17,034 bases of DNA, taken from contig JBOHUC010000017.1 in the NCBI GenBank assembly GCA_050733935.1, positions 1 through 17,034 of the forward strand. The letters run 5' to 3'. Origin of the DNA: JBOHUC01 sp050733935 (lineage in GTDB: Bacteria > Eisenbacteria > RBG-16-71-46 > DASYSL01). Both the position numbers and the translations under genes were made by a program. Of this stretch, positions 1-7,732 are shown in pieces (position 1 is the first letter of the stretch; every line of letters starts with the position of its first letter). The notes beneath the pieces are model-generated. The model saw nothing but the letters and a program-made list of their open reading frames with translations. It had not been told where the DNA came from and searched no databases.

Positions 1-1
1 G

Positions 2-163
2 TCCTACCTCGCGAAGGCGCCGCCCGTGGCCCGCACGCGCACGAGCGCGCCCGCCTCGTCGGCCGCTCCGGCGCCCGCCGCGGTCGTTCCCGCCGGCGCG
101 TCTCTGCCGCCCACCGCAGGATCCGCCCCCGCAGGAGGGGCACCCGCGAGCTCGCCCCGCTGA
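2..163 (+). CDS. C-terminal fragment of an Ala/Pro-rich protein (5' end outside window)
   Basis: An open frame enters from the left edge and stops at TGA 161-163. The 53 visible residues begin SYLAKAPP and are then almost entirely Ala, Pro, Ser, Gly and Thr, ending PASSPR. The third codon positions are nearly all G or C, as in the neighbouring genes, which supports real coding. The composition looks like a disordered tail or linker and carries no recognisable domain, so no function can be given. It lies 65 bases upstream of the ABC transporter on the same strand, with no clear terminator between them, so it may belong to the same transcript. Confidence 0.5.
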   Translation, partial: SYLAKAPPVARTRTSAPASSAAPAPAAVVPAGASLPPTAGSAPAGGAPASSPR

Positions 164-218
164 TCAAACGCACCCGATCGCGCGTGTGATAGGTTTCCCC
201 GGCCCGTACGCCCGGGCG

Positions 219-231
219 GGAGGTGCGCGTG
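219..231 (+). promoter_or_regulatory. Ribosome binding site that decides the ABC ATPase start
   Basis: GGAGG at 219-223 sits 5 bases before GTG 229-231 but overlaps the alternative GTG at 223-225. A ribosome could not use the upstream GTG with this site, so the start at 229 is preferred. A possible extended -10 box (TG, one base, TAGGTT at 190-195) lies upstream, but I see no convincing -35 partner. Confidence 0.6.
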
Positions 232-969
232 ATCGAAGTTCGGGGACTCACGAAGCATTACGGCACGTTCGTCGCGGTCGATGACCTGAGCTTCTCGGTC
301 GCGCCCGGCGAGATTCTGGGACTCGTCGGTCCGAACGGCGCCGGAAAGACGACGACCCTTCGCTGTCTCGTCGGGATCCTCCGCCCGACGAGCGGGACGC
401 TCTCGGTCGGCGGCTACGACCTGGTCGCCCAGCCGGTCGAAGCGAAACGCCGCCTCGCGTGGCTTCCCGACGAGCCCCATCTCTTCGAATACCTCACGGT
501 CGACGAGCACCTCACGCTCACCGCGCGGCTCTATCACGCACCCGATGCGGTCGCCCGCGGGAAGGCCCTCCTCGAGGAGCTCGAGATCGCGGACAAGGCT
601 GGTGCCCTGCCCGGCGAGCTGTCCCGCGGCATGAAGCAGAAGCTCGCGATCGCGTGCGGACTCCTGCACGATCCGTCCGCCATCTTTCTCGACGAGCCGC
701 TCACCGGTCTCGATCCGCTCGGCATTCGGCGCATGAAGCAGACGATCGTCGAGCGGAAGAGGCGGGGTGCCGCACTCGTCGTCTCGTCGCATCTCCTGCA
801 CCTGGTCGAGGAGATCGCCGATCGCGTGCTCATCCTCAACGCCGGAAAGCGGGCTGCCTACGGCTCGCTCGAGGAGATCCGCGCGCAGGCGCCGGGCCTC
901 TCGCGCGACGCGAACCTCGAGGACATCTTCCTCACCGTGACCGGAAAGGGCGAAGGCCCGCACGCGTGA
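229..969 (+). CDS. ABC transporter ATP-binding protein
   Basis: This is the cytoplasmic ATPase of a two-gene ABC system, 246 residues from the GTG at 229, the usual size for a stand-alone export ATPase. All nucleotide-binding motifs are intact: Walker A GPNGAGKT (about residues 34-41), a signature loop of the form LSRGMKQK (131-138) with R in place of the usual G, Walker B AIFLDEP (151-157), and a switch histidine in SSHLL (188). The signature and the ending LEDIFLTVTG are typical of the CcmA/NatA-like branch that drives drug, lipid or polysaccharide exporters. It overlaps the permease gene by 4 bases (GTGA at 966-969), so the two are translationally coupled. The substrate cannot be read from sequence. 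Confidence 0.93.
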   Translation: MIEVRGLTKHYGTFVAVDDLSFSVAPGEILGLVGPNGAGKTTTLRCLVGILRPTSGTLSVGGYDLVAQPVEAKRRLAWLPDEPHLFEYLTVDEHLTLTARLYHAPDAVARGKALLEELEIADKAGALPGELSRGMKQKLAIACGLLHDPSAIFLDEPLTGLDPLGIRRMKQTIVERKRRGAALVVSSHLLHLVEEIADRVLILNAGKRAAYGSLEEIRAQAPGLSRDANLEDIFLTVTGKGEGPHA

Positions 970-2777
970 TCGAAGTTTTCGGTTTCCTGCTCGCGCGGTC
1001 GATGCGGAACCGCTTCGCGCGCCGTCTCGCACGCCTGCGCGAGCCGCGCTACCTCATCCCCACTCTCGTGAGCGTGGGCTGGGTCGTCTTCTGGGCGAGC
1101 CGCGCGTTCGTCGGGGACGGAAACGTGCGGATTCGCACGATGCCGTGGGCGGAGGACCCGCAGGGACTGCGCGAGGGCACGATCCTGTTCGGGTCGCTCG
1201 TGTTCTTCATCTACGTGGCGATTCTCTGGATCGTCCCGTCGAAGGGCGCGGTGCTCGACTTCACCCCGGCCGAGGTCCACTTCCTCTTCACCGCACCGGT
1301 GAGCCGCCGGCAGATCGTTCACTACAAGCTCATTCGAGCCCAGATCGGGATCCTCTTCGGAGCGACGATCGCCGCCTTCTTCTGGAGCGGGAAGCTGCTG
1401 AGCCTCGGCGGCCTCGCCCGCGTGGTCGGGTTCTGGCTCATGTTCGCGAACCTTCACCTGCACACGATCGGGGCGGGGTTCGTGCGCACCGGCCTGATCG
1501 AGCAGGGGGTGACGGGCCTCAAACGGCGGATCGTGCCGATCCTCGTCGTCCTCCTGTTCGTGGTTGGGTTGATCGTGGGGACGCTCCAGGCGTGGCCCGC
1601 GATTGGAGAGGCCGCGAACGGGCTGATCGGCGACGACGGAGACTTCTCGCAGAAGGGTCTCTCGAACTTTCTCGCGGTCGTCTCGCGCGTGGGGACGACG
1701 GGGATTCTCGGCGTCGTGCTGTGGCCGTTCCAGGCGCTCGCGCGACTCGTGTTCGCGCTCACGCCGGGTGAGTTCCTGCGCTGGTTCGTGGTCGTGCTCG
1801 GGATCCTCGGGCTGCAGTACATCTGGGTCATCAATTCGGACGCGGCGTTCGAGGAGGCTTCGGCCGAGCGGGCACAGAAGCTCGCCGCGCGGCGCCACCG
1901 CGTTCGGGAGACGGCACGGCGAGGCGGGCGACTCGTCACGAGCGCCAGGCCCTTTCCGTGGAAGCTCGCGCCCACCGGCCGCCCGGAGGTCGCGATCCTG
2001 TGGAAGAACCTGGTCTCGATGAGCCGGGTCGTGCCTGTGCGCGCGATGTTCGCGCTCGGGACGTTCCTGCTCGCGATCCTCGGATGGACGATCGGCTTCG
2101 CGAAGGCGGGGACGGCGATCGGGGTGGTCATGGCGCTCCTGCTTGCTCAAATCGCCGCGTTCACGTCGTTCTTCGGGCCGCTGTTCGTCCGCAACGACCT
2201 GAGAGAAGACCTGTTCCGCATCGACCAGGTGAAGACGCTTCCGATCGCGGGGCACGCGGTCGTATGGGGCGAGATCCTGGGCCCGTTCGCCGTGCTCGCG
2301 GGGATCCAGCTGCTTGCCCTCGGAGTGGCGGTGGGCGCGCTTCTCCTCTCGGGAATTCAGAACCTCGGGCCCTTGTCCACGACCTGGATGGTCGCGATCG
2401 CGGTGGGGGCCATGTTCGTGCTCCCGGCACTCACGCTCGCGTCGGTCGCGCTCCAGAATGCGCTCGTCCTCATGTTTCCCGCGTGGGTGAGCCTCGGCAA
2501 CAGCCGCGCGCGCGGCTTCGAGGCGTCGGGTCAGCGCATTCTCTCGCTCTTCGGCACGCTCATCGTGAACGCCTTCATCACGCTTCCTGCGGTGATTTGC
2601 GGGGCCGTGCTCACGTACGTGCTGCTCGGATTCCTGGGGCCGACCGCGCTCGTGCTCGGCTCGATCGTGGCGGCGGCCTGGATCGTGGGCGAAGTCTGGT
2701 TCGGCTGCCGGATCCTCGGAAAGATCTTCGATCGCATCGATCCCTCGACCGCGGGAATCGAAGCGCAGGAGGAGTGA
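966..2777 (+). CDS. ABC exporter membrane subunit (putative ABC-exporter family)
   Basis: A polytopic membrane protein of 603 residues starting at GTG 966, which overlaps the ATPase stop codon. Hydrophobic segments lie near residues 30-45, 72-92, 125-165, 190-215, 245-285, 355-400, 425-470 and 530-580, with a basic cytoplasmic stretch around 300-340 (KLAARRHRVRETARRGG). The segment near residues 99-122, with the motif FLFTAPVSRRQI and then HYKL, matches the conserved loop of the family Pfam calls ABC_export (putative ABC exporter, from memory as PF16962), known mostly as an uncharacterised partner of NatA-like ATPases. It ends IEAQEE 12 bases before the stop codon of the convergent nucleotidase gene, with no room for a terminator between. 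Export of an unknown substrate is the likely role. Confidence 0.85.
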   Translation: MIEVFGFLLARSMRNRFARRLARLREPRYLIPTLVSVGWVVFWASRAFVGDGNVRIRTMPWAEDPQGLREGTILFGSLVFFIYVAILWIVPSKGAVLDFTPAEVHFLFTAPVSRRQIVHYKLIRAQIGILFGATIAAFFWSGKLLSLGGLARVVGFWLMFANLHLHTIGAGFVRTGLIEQGVTGLKRRIVPILVVLLFVVGLIVGTLQAWPAIGEAANGLIGDDGDFSQKGLSNFLAVVSRVGTTGILGVVLWPFQALARLVFALTPGEFLRWFVVVLGILGLQYIWVINSDAAFEEASAERAQKLAARRHRVRETARRGGRLVTSARPFPWKLAPTGRPEVAILWKNLVSMSRVVPVRAMFALGTFLLAILGWTIGFAKAGTAIGVVMALLLAQIAAFTSFFGPLFVRNDLREDLFRIDQVKTLPIAGHAVVWGEILGPFAVLAGIQLLALGVAVGALLLSGIQNLGPLSTTWMVAIAVGAMFVLPALTLASVALQNALVLMFPAWVSLGNSRARGFEASGQRILSLFGTLIVNAFITLPAVICGAVLTYVLLGFLGPTALVLGSIVAAAWIVGEVWFGCRILGKIFDRIDPSTAGIEAQEE

Positions 2778-2789
2778 GCCCGGCGCGGT

Positions 2790-5700
2790 CTAGTGCGTTC
2801 CGGAGGACGCGGCCGCGGCCTGCGGTGTTCCGCGGTTCACGATCCGCCCGCTCGCAGGAGGCGCGAGCTTCTGCTTCGCGGCCGTAAGGCGCTCGAGATC
2901 CTTCTCCATCGCGTTGCGCACGAGGATCCCCGAGTTCTTGAGGTCCTTCCCCTGCGCGAACACGCGGTATCCGTCCCCGCCCTGCGCCATGAAATCGTTC
3001 GCGGCCACGAAGTAGGTCTTCCCGGGATCGAGAGCCGCGCCGCCGGGCAGCGTCACGCCGAGCACCCGCTCGCCGCGCGGCCGCCCGGGATCGAACGAGA
3101 ACGAGAGTCCCGAGACCTGGACGCACGTGCTCGGGCCGACGCCGTTCTCGAGGACTTCGAGGACCTGCGCGCCGGTGAGCGACACGGTCGCGATCTGGTT
3201 GTCGAACGGCATGATCTCGTAGACCTCGCCCACCGTGACCGGTCCCGCCTCGAGCTCGGTGCGGATTCCGCCCGGATTCTGGAACGCGAAGTCCGCGCTC
3301 ACGGCCTTCCGCATGACGTCGGCGATCCAGCTTCCGAGCGACGAATCGCGCTCGCGGCTCCGGGTGAGCTGTGCGGTCGCCTCCCCGAGCACGCGCGAGG
3401 TGATCGGAAGAATGTCGGCGTTGGCCGAATCGACGAACGCGACGATCGCGCGCGGCGGCCGGACCTCGTCGGCGAACGTCGTGAGGAGCGCGCGTCTCGT
3501 CTCCTCGGGAATCACGGTGCGCGTCCGCCGGTCCACGACGAGTTCCGCCCGGCCGAGCGTCGAGCCGGTCGCTCCTGAAATGAGGACCGGCGTCCCGTCC
3601 ACCGTTCCACTCACGCGGTTGTGGCTGTGCCCGCCGAGGACGAGCGCTTCGCCCTTCGTGTCGCGCGCGATCTCGGCGACCTCTCCGGTCACGTTCCCGA
3701 GCGAGTCCTGGCGCCCGGACAGGTGTCCGATGAGAACGACCACGCTCGCCCCGCCGGCGCGCACCGAGTCCATGAGCGAGTTTGCGATTTCCGCAGGCTC
3801 GGGGAAGGAATAGCGCACGACGTTCTGCGGCATCGTGACTTGCGGCGTGCTCGGCGTGAGGAAGCCGATCACGCCCACGCCGAGGCCGCGGCGCTCGAGC
3901 ACGGTCCACGGGGCGATCCCCGCGAGGCGCTTGCCGGTCTCGCGGTCGAACCAGTTGGCGCCCAGGGCCGCGAAACGCGCCTCCCGGAGGCGTGCCGCGA
4001 GCGTGTCCGCCGTCCAGTCGAATTCGTGATTGCCGATCGCCGCGGCATCGGTGCCGATCCGGTTCATGAGCTCGACGACCGGACGACCGAAGCGCAGGTT
4101 CGAAATCGGCGTGCCCTGCATCCAGTCGCCGCCGTCGAGGAGCATCGTTCCCTTCGCGTTCCGGGCCCGCTCGCGCGCGATGAAGCCCGCGAGCACGGAA
4201 GCGCCGCCGATGTCGCGTCCGGTCGCGCGGTCCTTCTGTCCCGGAAGGAGCGCGCCATGAAAGTCCGTCATGTGAAGGAACGTGAGCTTCGGGAACACGG
4301 TCGCGCCGAGCACGCCCGCGCCGTCCGCGACCGTGAGACGTGACGGATCGGTCGTGGCCGGAAGATCCGCCAGCAGATCGAGAGCGCGGGCTTCGTCGGC
4401 CAGCGACGCAGGAAGGCTCGTCGAGCCCGCCGGGCCCTCGACCCCGAGATCCGCGAGGGTCGTGAGCTCCCCCGCGGGCCGCGTCGAGACGCGCCGTGCG
4501 GACGGGGGAAGCGCGCGCAGCGACCACACGAGCGCGAGCTCGAGATCGAGCGGATCCTCCATGCCCGGTTTCTTGCGCTTGTCTCTCTTGCTCGACGTCG
4601 CGTCGGCTGAAACGCGCGGCGACCAGCCCGCCCACGGATCCTTCGCCAGTGCCTGCGCATCGACCGCGGTCTCGGCGACCCAGCGGAAGTAGCGCCCGCG
4701 GGTGAGCGGCGCGTTCGGCCCGTAGGCGAGCGCACTGTCGGCCGGAACCACCCCGCGACGCACGAGGAGCTCGAGCGACGTGCGCTTCGGATCGCCACCC
4801 CAGGCGGGAACGAGCCGCCAGTTGTCGTCCACCTCGGGACCGATCCGCTTCACCTTCTTCAGGTAGTCGACGAGGAGCTCGCGCGTGCGGACCGTCGTGC
4901 GCGAGATCTCCCGCCCGCGCTTCAGCATGTCGTAGCCGCCGCCGCCATTCACCCGGTAGTTGTTGACCGCGAGCCGGAGCGTCCGATCCATCGCGAGCGT
5001 CGAGCCCTTGAAGCGGAGATTTCGCACGCGCTCACCGACCGGCCGCGTGACGTCGAGCACGTAGCTCACGCCTTCCGCGGTGTCGAAGTTGTAGCCCGGC
5101 ACGCTCCGGTTCACGAACGGCGTTTCGGTCCGTCCGAAGTCGTACGTGTTGTAGTAGCGCGAGGCGTGCTCGAGCGCGTCCTTCAGGTCCTGGCCCTTGA
5201 TCTCGAGGACGGCGAGCGTGTTCTCGTACGGATAGAGCTCGAATGCGTCGCGCACGGTGACCGGACCCTTCGCGATCCGTGCGCGCGGGTTGAACATCGC
5301 GGCCAACGATACGTCCGCGTTCGCGGCGTCGAGCTGCGTACGATGGATGAGCTCGTGGAGCGGGTTGTCCCGCACGCGCGCGTCCTCGCCCGAGAGCGAA
5401 TCGGTCGCCTCGGCGATCACGGTCGCAAGCAACGCCTCCGTGTCGTCGTGATACGGGCGGGCGATGGCCGCGACCGCCGCATCCTCGGGGACCGACGCAT
5501 CGACATCGAGGAGGCGCGCGGTCTTCTCCGCGAGACGGTAGCCCGGTCCGCGCGTGTTCTTCTCGAAGCGGAGGTCGACCCGCCCGAGCGCCTCGCCCCA
5601 GCGTCCCGCCTGCGTGAGCAGGACACCGTTCTCGGTCCGCGATTCGACGCGCGTGTGGGTGTGGCCCATCACGATCGCGTCGACGCCCGGCACGCCGCGC

Positions 5701-6647
5701 GCAATCGCGAGCACGCGATTCTCGTTCGGCGCCTGGCCGGGCCGGACGCGCCCCGTGTCCTCCTCCTCGAGACCCATGTGGCACACGATGACGACGGCGT
5801 CGCAGTGCTCCATGCCGCGGAGAATCGGGACCATGCGGCGCGTGGTCTCGAGCGGATCCTCGAACGTGAGCCCGGCGTAGTTCTTGGGGTCGTCCCACGT
5901 CGGGATCCCCGGCGTCGTGAGACCGAGAATTCCGATCCGCACCCCGTCCACCACCTTGACGAGATACGCCTGGTACGCGGCCGCGCCCGCGGGATCGACC
6001 CGCAGCGTGTTCGCGGACAGCCACGGGAATTTCGCGTCCTTGCGCGCGCTCTCGAGTACGTCGAGGCCGAAGTTGTACTCGTGGTTTCCGACCGTGAAGG
6101 CGTCGTAGCCCATTTCGTTCATGCACGCCATCTGCGGATCGGGGCGGGCTTCGCCCTCCGGATTGCGCCCGATGCCTCCGATGTTGTGGAGATACGCGAG
6201 CGGCGTGCCCTGGATGCAGTCGCCCGCGTCGACGAGCATCGTCTGGGCTGCACCCACTTCCGCGCGCGTCCGGCGGACGAGCGTGGCGACCTTCGAGAGT
6301 CCGAGGTCGGGGTCGGGCGCGCCCGTCGAGTAGTCCCAGGGCAGGAGATGTCCGTGGAGATCGGTCGTATGAAGGAGCGTGATCGACACCTTCGCGGGGG
6401 TCGCGGGCTTCTTCGCTGTGGCCTTGCGCGCGGTCGAGGTGCGTTTCGTGCTGTTCGCCGGCTTGGTGCTCTTCGTCGGCTTCGTGGACTTCGTGCTTTG
6501 TGCGCCCGCGCTCGTCGAGCTCTGCGCCGACGCGCGCTCGAGCCGCACGGCGGCCGGGAGAAGTGCGAGCATGAGAGCGATCAGGGCAACGAAGGGCCCG
6601 GGAATCGCGGACAGGGGACCTCGGCGCGGGCGCAGGCGGGCCGTCAC
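2790..6647 (-). CDS. Exported two-module 2',3'-cyclic phosphodiesterase/5'-nucleotidase (YfkN-like)
   Basis: A 1285-residue secreted or surface enzyme with two complete metallophosphatase/nucleotidase modules. The GTG at 6645-6647 is chosen because GGAGG lies 7 bases upstream and a signal peptide follows at once (basic TARLRPRR, then a hydrophobic core to about residue 35, ending ASAQS). Next comes a Lys/Thr/Ser linker (about 50-86). Module 1: metal ligands in TDLHGH (D96, H98), DAGD (140-143), GNHE (187-190) and GHTHTR (328-333), then a C-terminal domain with a CpdB-like NNYRVNGGGGY (from 563). Module 2: TDFHG (D795, H797), GGDW, GNHE (872-875) and GGHSHNR (H1007, H1009), then a UshA-like ANDFMAQGGDGY (from 1216). 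By analogy with Bacillus YfkN, the first half would open 2',3'-cyclic nucleotides and the second would release phosphate from nucleotides. A 170-residue linker (614-786) has SLH-like features. No cell-wall sorting signal is seen. Confidence 0.93.
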   Translation of the reverse strand: MTARLRPRRGPLSAIPGPFVALIALMLALLPAAVRLERASAQSSTSAGAQSTKSTKPTKSTKPANSTKRTSTARKATAKKPATPAKVSITLLHTTDLHGHLLPWDYSTGAPDPDLGLSKVATLVRRTRAEVGAAQTMLVDAGDCIQGTPLAYLHNIGGIGRNPEGEARPDPQMACMNEMGYDAFTVGNHEYNFGLDVLESARKDAKFPWLSANTLRVDPAGAAAYQAYLVKVVDGVRIGILGLTTPGIPTWDDPKNYAGLTFEDPLETTRRMVPILRGMEHCDAVVIVCHMGLEEEDTGRVRPGQAPNENRVLAIARGVPGVDAIVMGHTHTRVESRTENGVLLTQAGRWGEALGRVDLRFEKNTRGPGYRLAEKTARLLDVDASVPEDAAVAAIARPYHDDTEALLATVIAEATDSLSGEDARVRDNPLHELIHRTQLDAANADVSLAAMFNPRARIAKGPVTVRDAFELYPYENTLAVLEIKGQDLKDALEHASRYYNTYDFGRTETPFVNRSVPGYNFDTAEGVSYVLDVTRPVGERVRNLRFKGSTLAMDRTLRLAVNNYRVNGGGGYDMLKRGREISRTTVRTRELLVDYLKKVKRIGPEVDDNWRLVPAWGGDPKRTSLELLVRRGVVPADSALAYGPNAPLTRGRYFRWVAETAVDAQALAKDPWAGWSPRVSADATSSKRDKRKKPGMEDPLDLELALVWSLRALPPSARRVSTRPAGELTTLADLGVEGPAGSTSLPASLADEARALDLLADLPATTDPSRLTVADGAGVLGATVFPKLTFLHMTDFHGALLPGQKDRATGRDIGGASVLAGFIARERARNAKGTMLLDGGDWMQGTPISNLRFGRPVVELMNRIGTDAAAIGNHEFDWTADTLAARLREARFAALGANWFDRETGKRLAGIAPWTVLERRGLGVGVIGFLTPSTPQVTMPQNVVRYSFPEPAEIANSLMDSVRAGGASVVVLIGHLSGRQDSLGNVTGEVAEIARDTKGEALVLGGHSHNRVSGTVDGTPVLISGATGSTLGRAELVVDRRTRTVIPEETRRALLTTFADEVRPPRAIVAFVDSANADILPITSRVLGEATAQLTRSRERDSSLGSWIADVMRKAVSADFAFQNPGGIRTELEAGPVTVGEVYEIMPFDNQIATVSLTGAQVLEVLENGVGPSTCVQVSGLSFSFDPGRPRGERVLGVTLPGGAALDPGKTYFVAANDFMAQGGDGYRVFAQGKDLKNSGILVRNAMEKDLERLTAAKQKLAPPASGRIVNRGTPQAAAASSGTH
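6390..6500 (-). repeat. Low-complexity Lys/Thr/Ser-coding repeat in the nucleotidase linker
   Basis: Just after the signal peptide the gene encodes repeated STK/PTK/STKP units running into a Lys/Ala/Thr/Pro stretch (about residues 50-86). The plus strand shows reiterated CTTCGTGG/CTTCGTGC words. It probably forms a flexible, positively charged spacer between the membrane or wall and the first catalytic module. Confidence 0.7.
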
Positions 6648-6732
6648 GAATAATCCTCCAGAGTCGGCGTCGATGGACCGATGGACGGGTGGGAGGAATG
6701 AGGGGCCGGACTTTCCGCCCGGCAACGGCCCG

Positions 6733-6762
6733 AGCCTAGTCAGCGCGGCACTTGAGCGTCAA
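6733..6762 (-). promoter_or_regulatory. Promoter for the nucleotidase gene
   Basis: Read on the minus strand, TTGACG (6757-6762) is followed after 18 bases by TAGGCT (6733-6738). The -35 matches the vegetative consensus at 5 of 6 bases and the -10 keeps the TA...T core. Transcription would start near 6727, giving a leader of about 80 bases to the GTG at 6647. Confidence 0.5.
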
Positions 6763-6839
6763 GAACGCTGGCGAAAGCGTGCCGCGTCCGTGGGGGCGTC
6801 AAGCCTGCGTCAAAGCGGACACGCCCCCCGGATCGAGGG

Positions 6840-6869
6840 TTGACCCGGTCTTCGGGCAACGCCTACCCT
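6840..6869 (+). promoter_or_regulatory. Promoter for the Cys-rich HMA-like protein
   Basis: TTGACC (6840-6845), an 18-base spacer and TACCCT (6864-6869) form a vegetative-type promoter with a good -35 and a weak -10 that keeps the TA...T core. Start near 6876 would leave a leader of about 108 bases that includes the palindrome at 6916-6927. Confidence 0.45.
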
Positions 6870-6983
6870 TGTGAGCGTTGACCCCAGAGGCAGCGCTCCG
6901 GCCCGAGTCCACGGACCCCGGCCGGGGGTAGGAACCCGGAACCTCAGCATTCGGAAATCGCACCTGTCGGACGGAGGTGTTTC

Positions 6984-7610
6984 GTGAGCTCGAATCGGAT
7001 CAAGCTCCTGGTCGTCGCGACACTCATCGCCGGCGCTGCTTCGTATGCCTACGCCTGTGGTGACGAGAAGAAGGAAGCCTCGAACTCGCAGGCGCAGTAC
7101 ACATCCACGGAAGGCAAGGCCAGCGGTTGTGGGGCGAAGTCTTCGAAGACCACGTCGGCGAGCGTCGCTTCGACCGCGGGTGACAACTGCGGCGCCAAGA
7201 AGGCGACGAAGTCGACGAGTGCGTCGTTGGCGTCGACGGCCGGCGGCGATCACTGTGGCTCGATGAAGAGCGCGGCTCTCGCTTCGGGCAACTGCAGCTA
7301 CGGCGAGAACACCGTGACGTTCGCGGGCGCCTGCCCGAAGGACAACGAAGCCGACTATTCGTTCGTGGTCTCGGGCGCGGAGTGCATGGGCACCGGCACG
7401 GCGGTCGCGAAGGCGATCAAGGCCGTCCCGGGCGTCATGGCGGTCACCGTGGACTACGAGACGCACATGGCGTACGTCTGCGCCGACGGCAAGAAGGCGA
7501 GCAAGAAGGCGATCGAGAAGTCGCTCAAGGAAGCCGGCTACAAGGAAGTGAAGTTCGTGAACGCGGAAAAGGCGAATTGCCAGAAGTCGCACGGCAAGGT
7601 TCAGGCCTGA
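6984..7610 (+). CDS. Small exported Cys-rich protein with degenerate HMA-like domain
   Basis: A 208-residue protein starting at GTG 6984, with GGAGG about 6 bases upstream. Residues 5-24 form a signal peptide ending AYAYAC or similar (visible as ASYAYAC). Cys25 might be lipidated, but the preceding residues do not form a standard lipobox, so cleavage by signal peptidase I is as likely. Residues 49-103 are a tandem, Ser/Thr/Ala-rich repeat with one Cys-Gly per unit. Residues 123-193 resemble a heavy-metal-associated fold (beta-alpha-beta-beta-alpha-beta): VVSGAEC, then AIKAVPGVMAVTVDYETHMA, then IEKSLKEAGYK. The usual CxxC metal site is reduced to C134-M-G-T, and another Cys (166) sits in the third strand position. 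Nine cysteines in all (25, 49, 69, 91, 104, 117, 134, 166, 199). Metal binding or redox activity outside the cytoplasm is plausible but unproven. It stands alone, ended by a terminator. Confidence 0.8.
   Translation: MSSNRIKLLVVATLIAGAASYAYACGDEKKEASNSQAQYTSTEGKASGCGAKSSKTTSASVASTAGDNCGAKKATKSTSASLASTAGGDHCGSMKSAALASGNCSYGENTVTFAGACPKDNEADYSFVVSGAECMGTGTAVAKAIKAVPGVMAVTVDYETHMAYVCADGKKASKKAIEKSLKEAGYKEVKFVNAEKANCQKSHGKVQA
7128..7253 (+). repeat. Tandem repeat encoding CGAK...TSAS(V/L)ASTAG units
   Basis: Two imperfect units encode CGAKSSKTTSASVASTAGDN (residues 49-68) and CGAKKATKSTSASLASTAGG plus DH (69-90). A degraded third begins CGSMK at residue 91. Each unit starts with Cys-Gly, spacing the cysteines 20-22 residues apart. 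Confidence 0.7.
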
Positions 7611-7625
7611 TCGAACCGCGAACGA

Positions 7626-7645
7626 CGGCCGCCATCGTGCGGCCG
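7626..7645 (+). other. Hairpin upstream of the terminator
   Basis: CGGCCGC (7626-7632) pairs perfectly with GCGGCCG (7639-7645) around a 6-base loop, just after the stop codon of the Cys-rich gene. It may help protect the 3' end of the transcript. Confidence 0.45.
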
Positions 7646-7663
7646 GAAACGGACACGACTGAT

Positions 7664-7697
7664 GCGGGGCGGGAGGAAACTCCCGCCCCGCTGCTTG
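7664..7697 (+). terminator. Intrinsic terminator of the Cys-rich gene
   Basis: A perfect 12-base-pair stem (GCGGGGCGGGAG at 7664-7675, CTCCCGCCCCGC at 7680-7691) closes on a GAAA tetraloop and is followed by TGCTTGTTGT, a weak U-rich tail. It lies 54 bases after the stop codon and 42 bases before the next start. Confidence 0.8.
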
Positions 7698-7726
7698 TTG
7701 TGCGGCCGACAGAGGACCCGTAGACT
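7698..7726 (+). promoter_or_regulatory. Promoter placing the start codon of the TPR gene at the mRNA 5' end
   Basis: TTGTGC (7698-7703), 17 bases, then TAGACT (7721-7726). The GTG start codon at 7733 follows after only 6 bases, so the transcript would begin at or next to the start codon. No Shine-Dalgarno sequence is present, consistent with leaderless translation. Confidence 0.45.
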
Positions 7727-7732
7727 GCGGGC

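Larger units (their letters stand above)
6648..6983. other. Divergent intergenic region, 336 bases
   Basis: The region separates the minus-strand nucleotidase from the plus-strand Cys-rich protein. It holds a plausible promoter for each direction (separate entries), three CGTCAA words (6757, 6797, 6808) and two TTGACC words (6840, 6878), and a perfect 12-base palindrome CCCCGGCCGGGG at 6916-6927 in the presumed leader of the plus-strand gene. No convincing small coding frame or known RNA family was recognised. Confidence 0.6.

Noticed and set aside
858..6653. Long open frames antisense to the permease (minus, about 858-2255) and to the nucleotidase (plus, about 5166-6653)
   Set aside because: Their products are Arg/Ala/Asp-rich with no motifs, they lie fully opposite genes with intact domains, and long antisense frames are expected in DNA this rich in GC.
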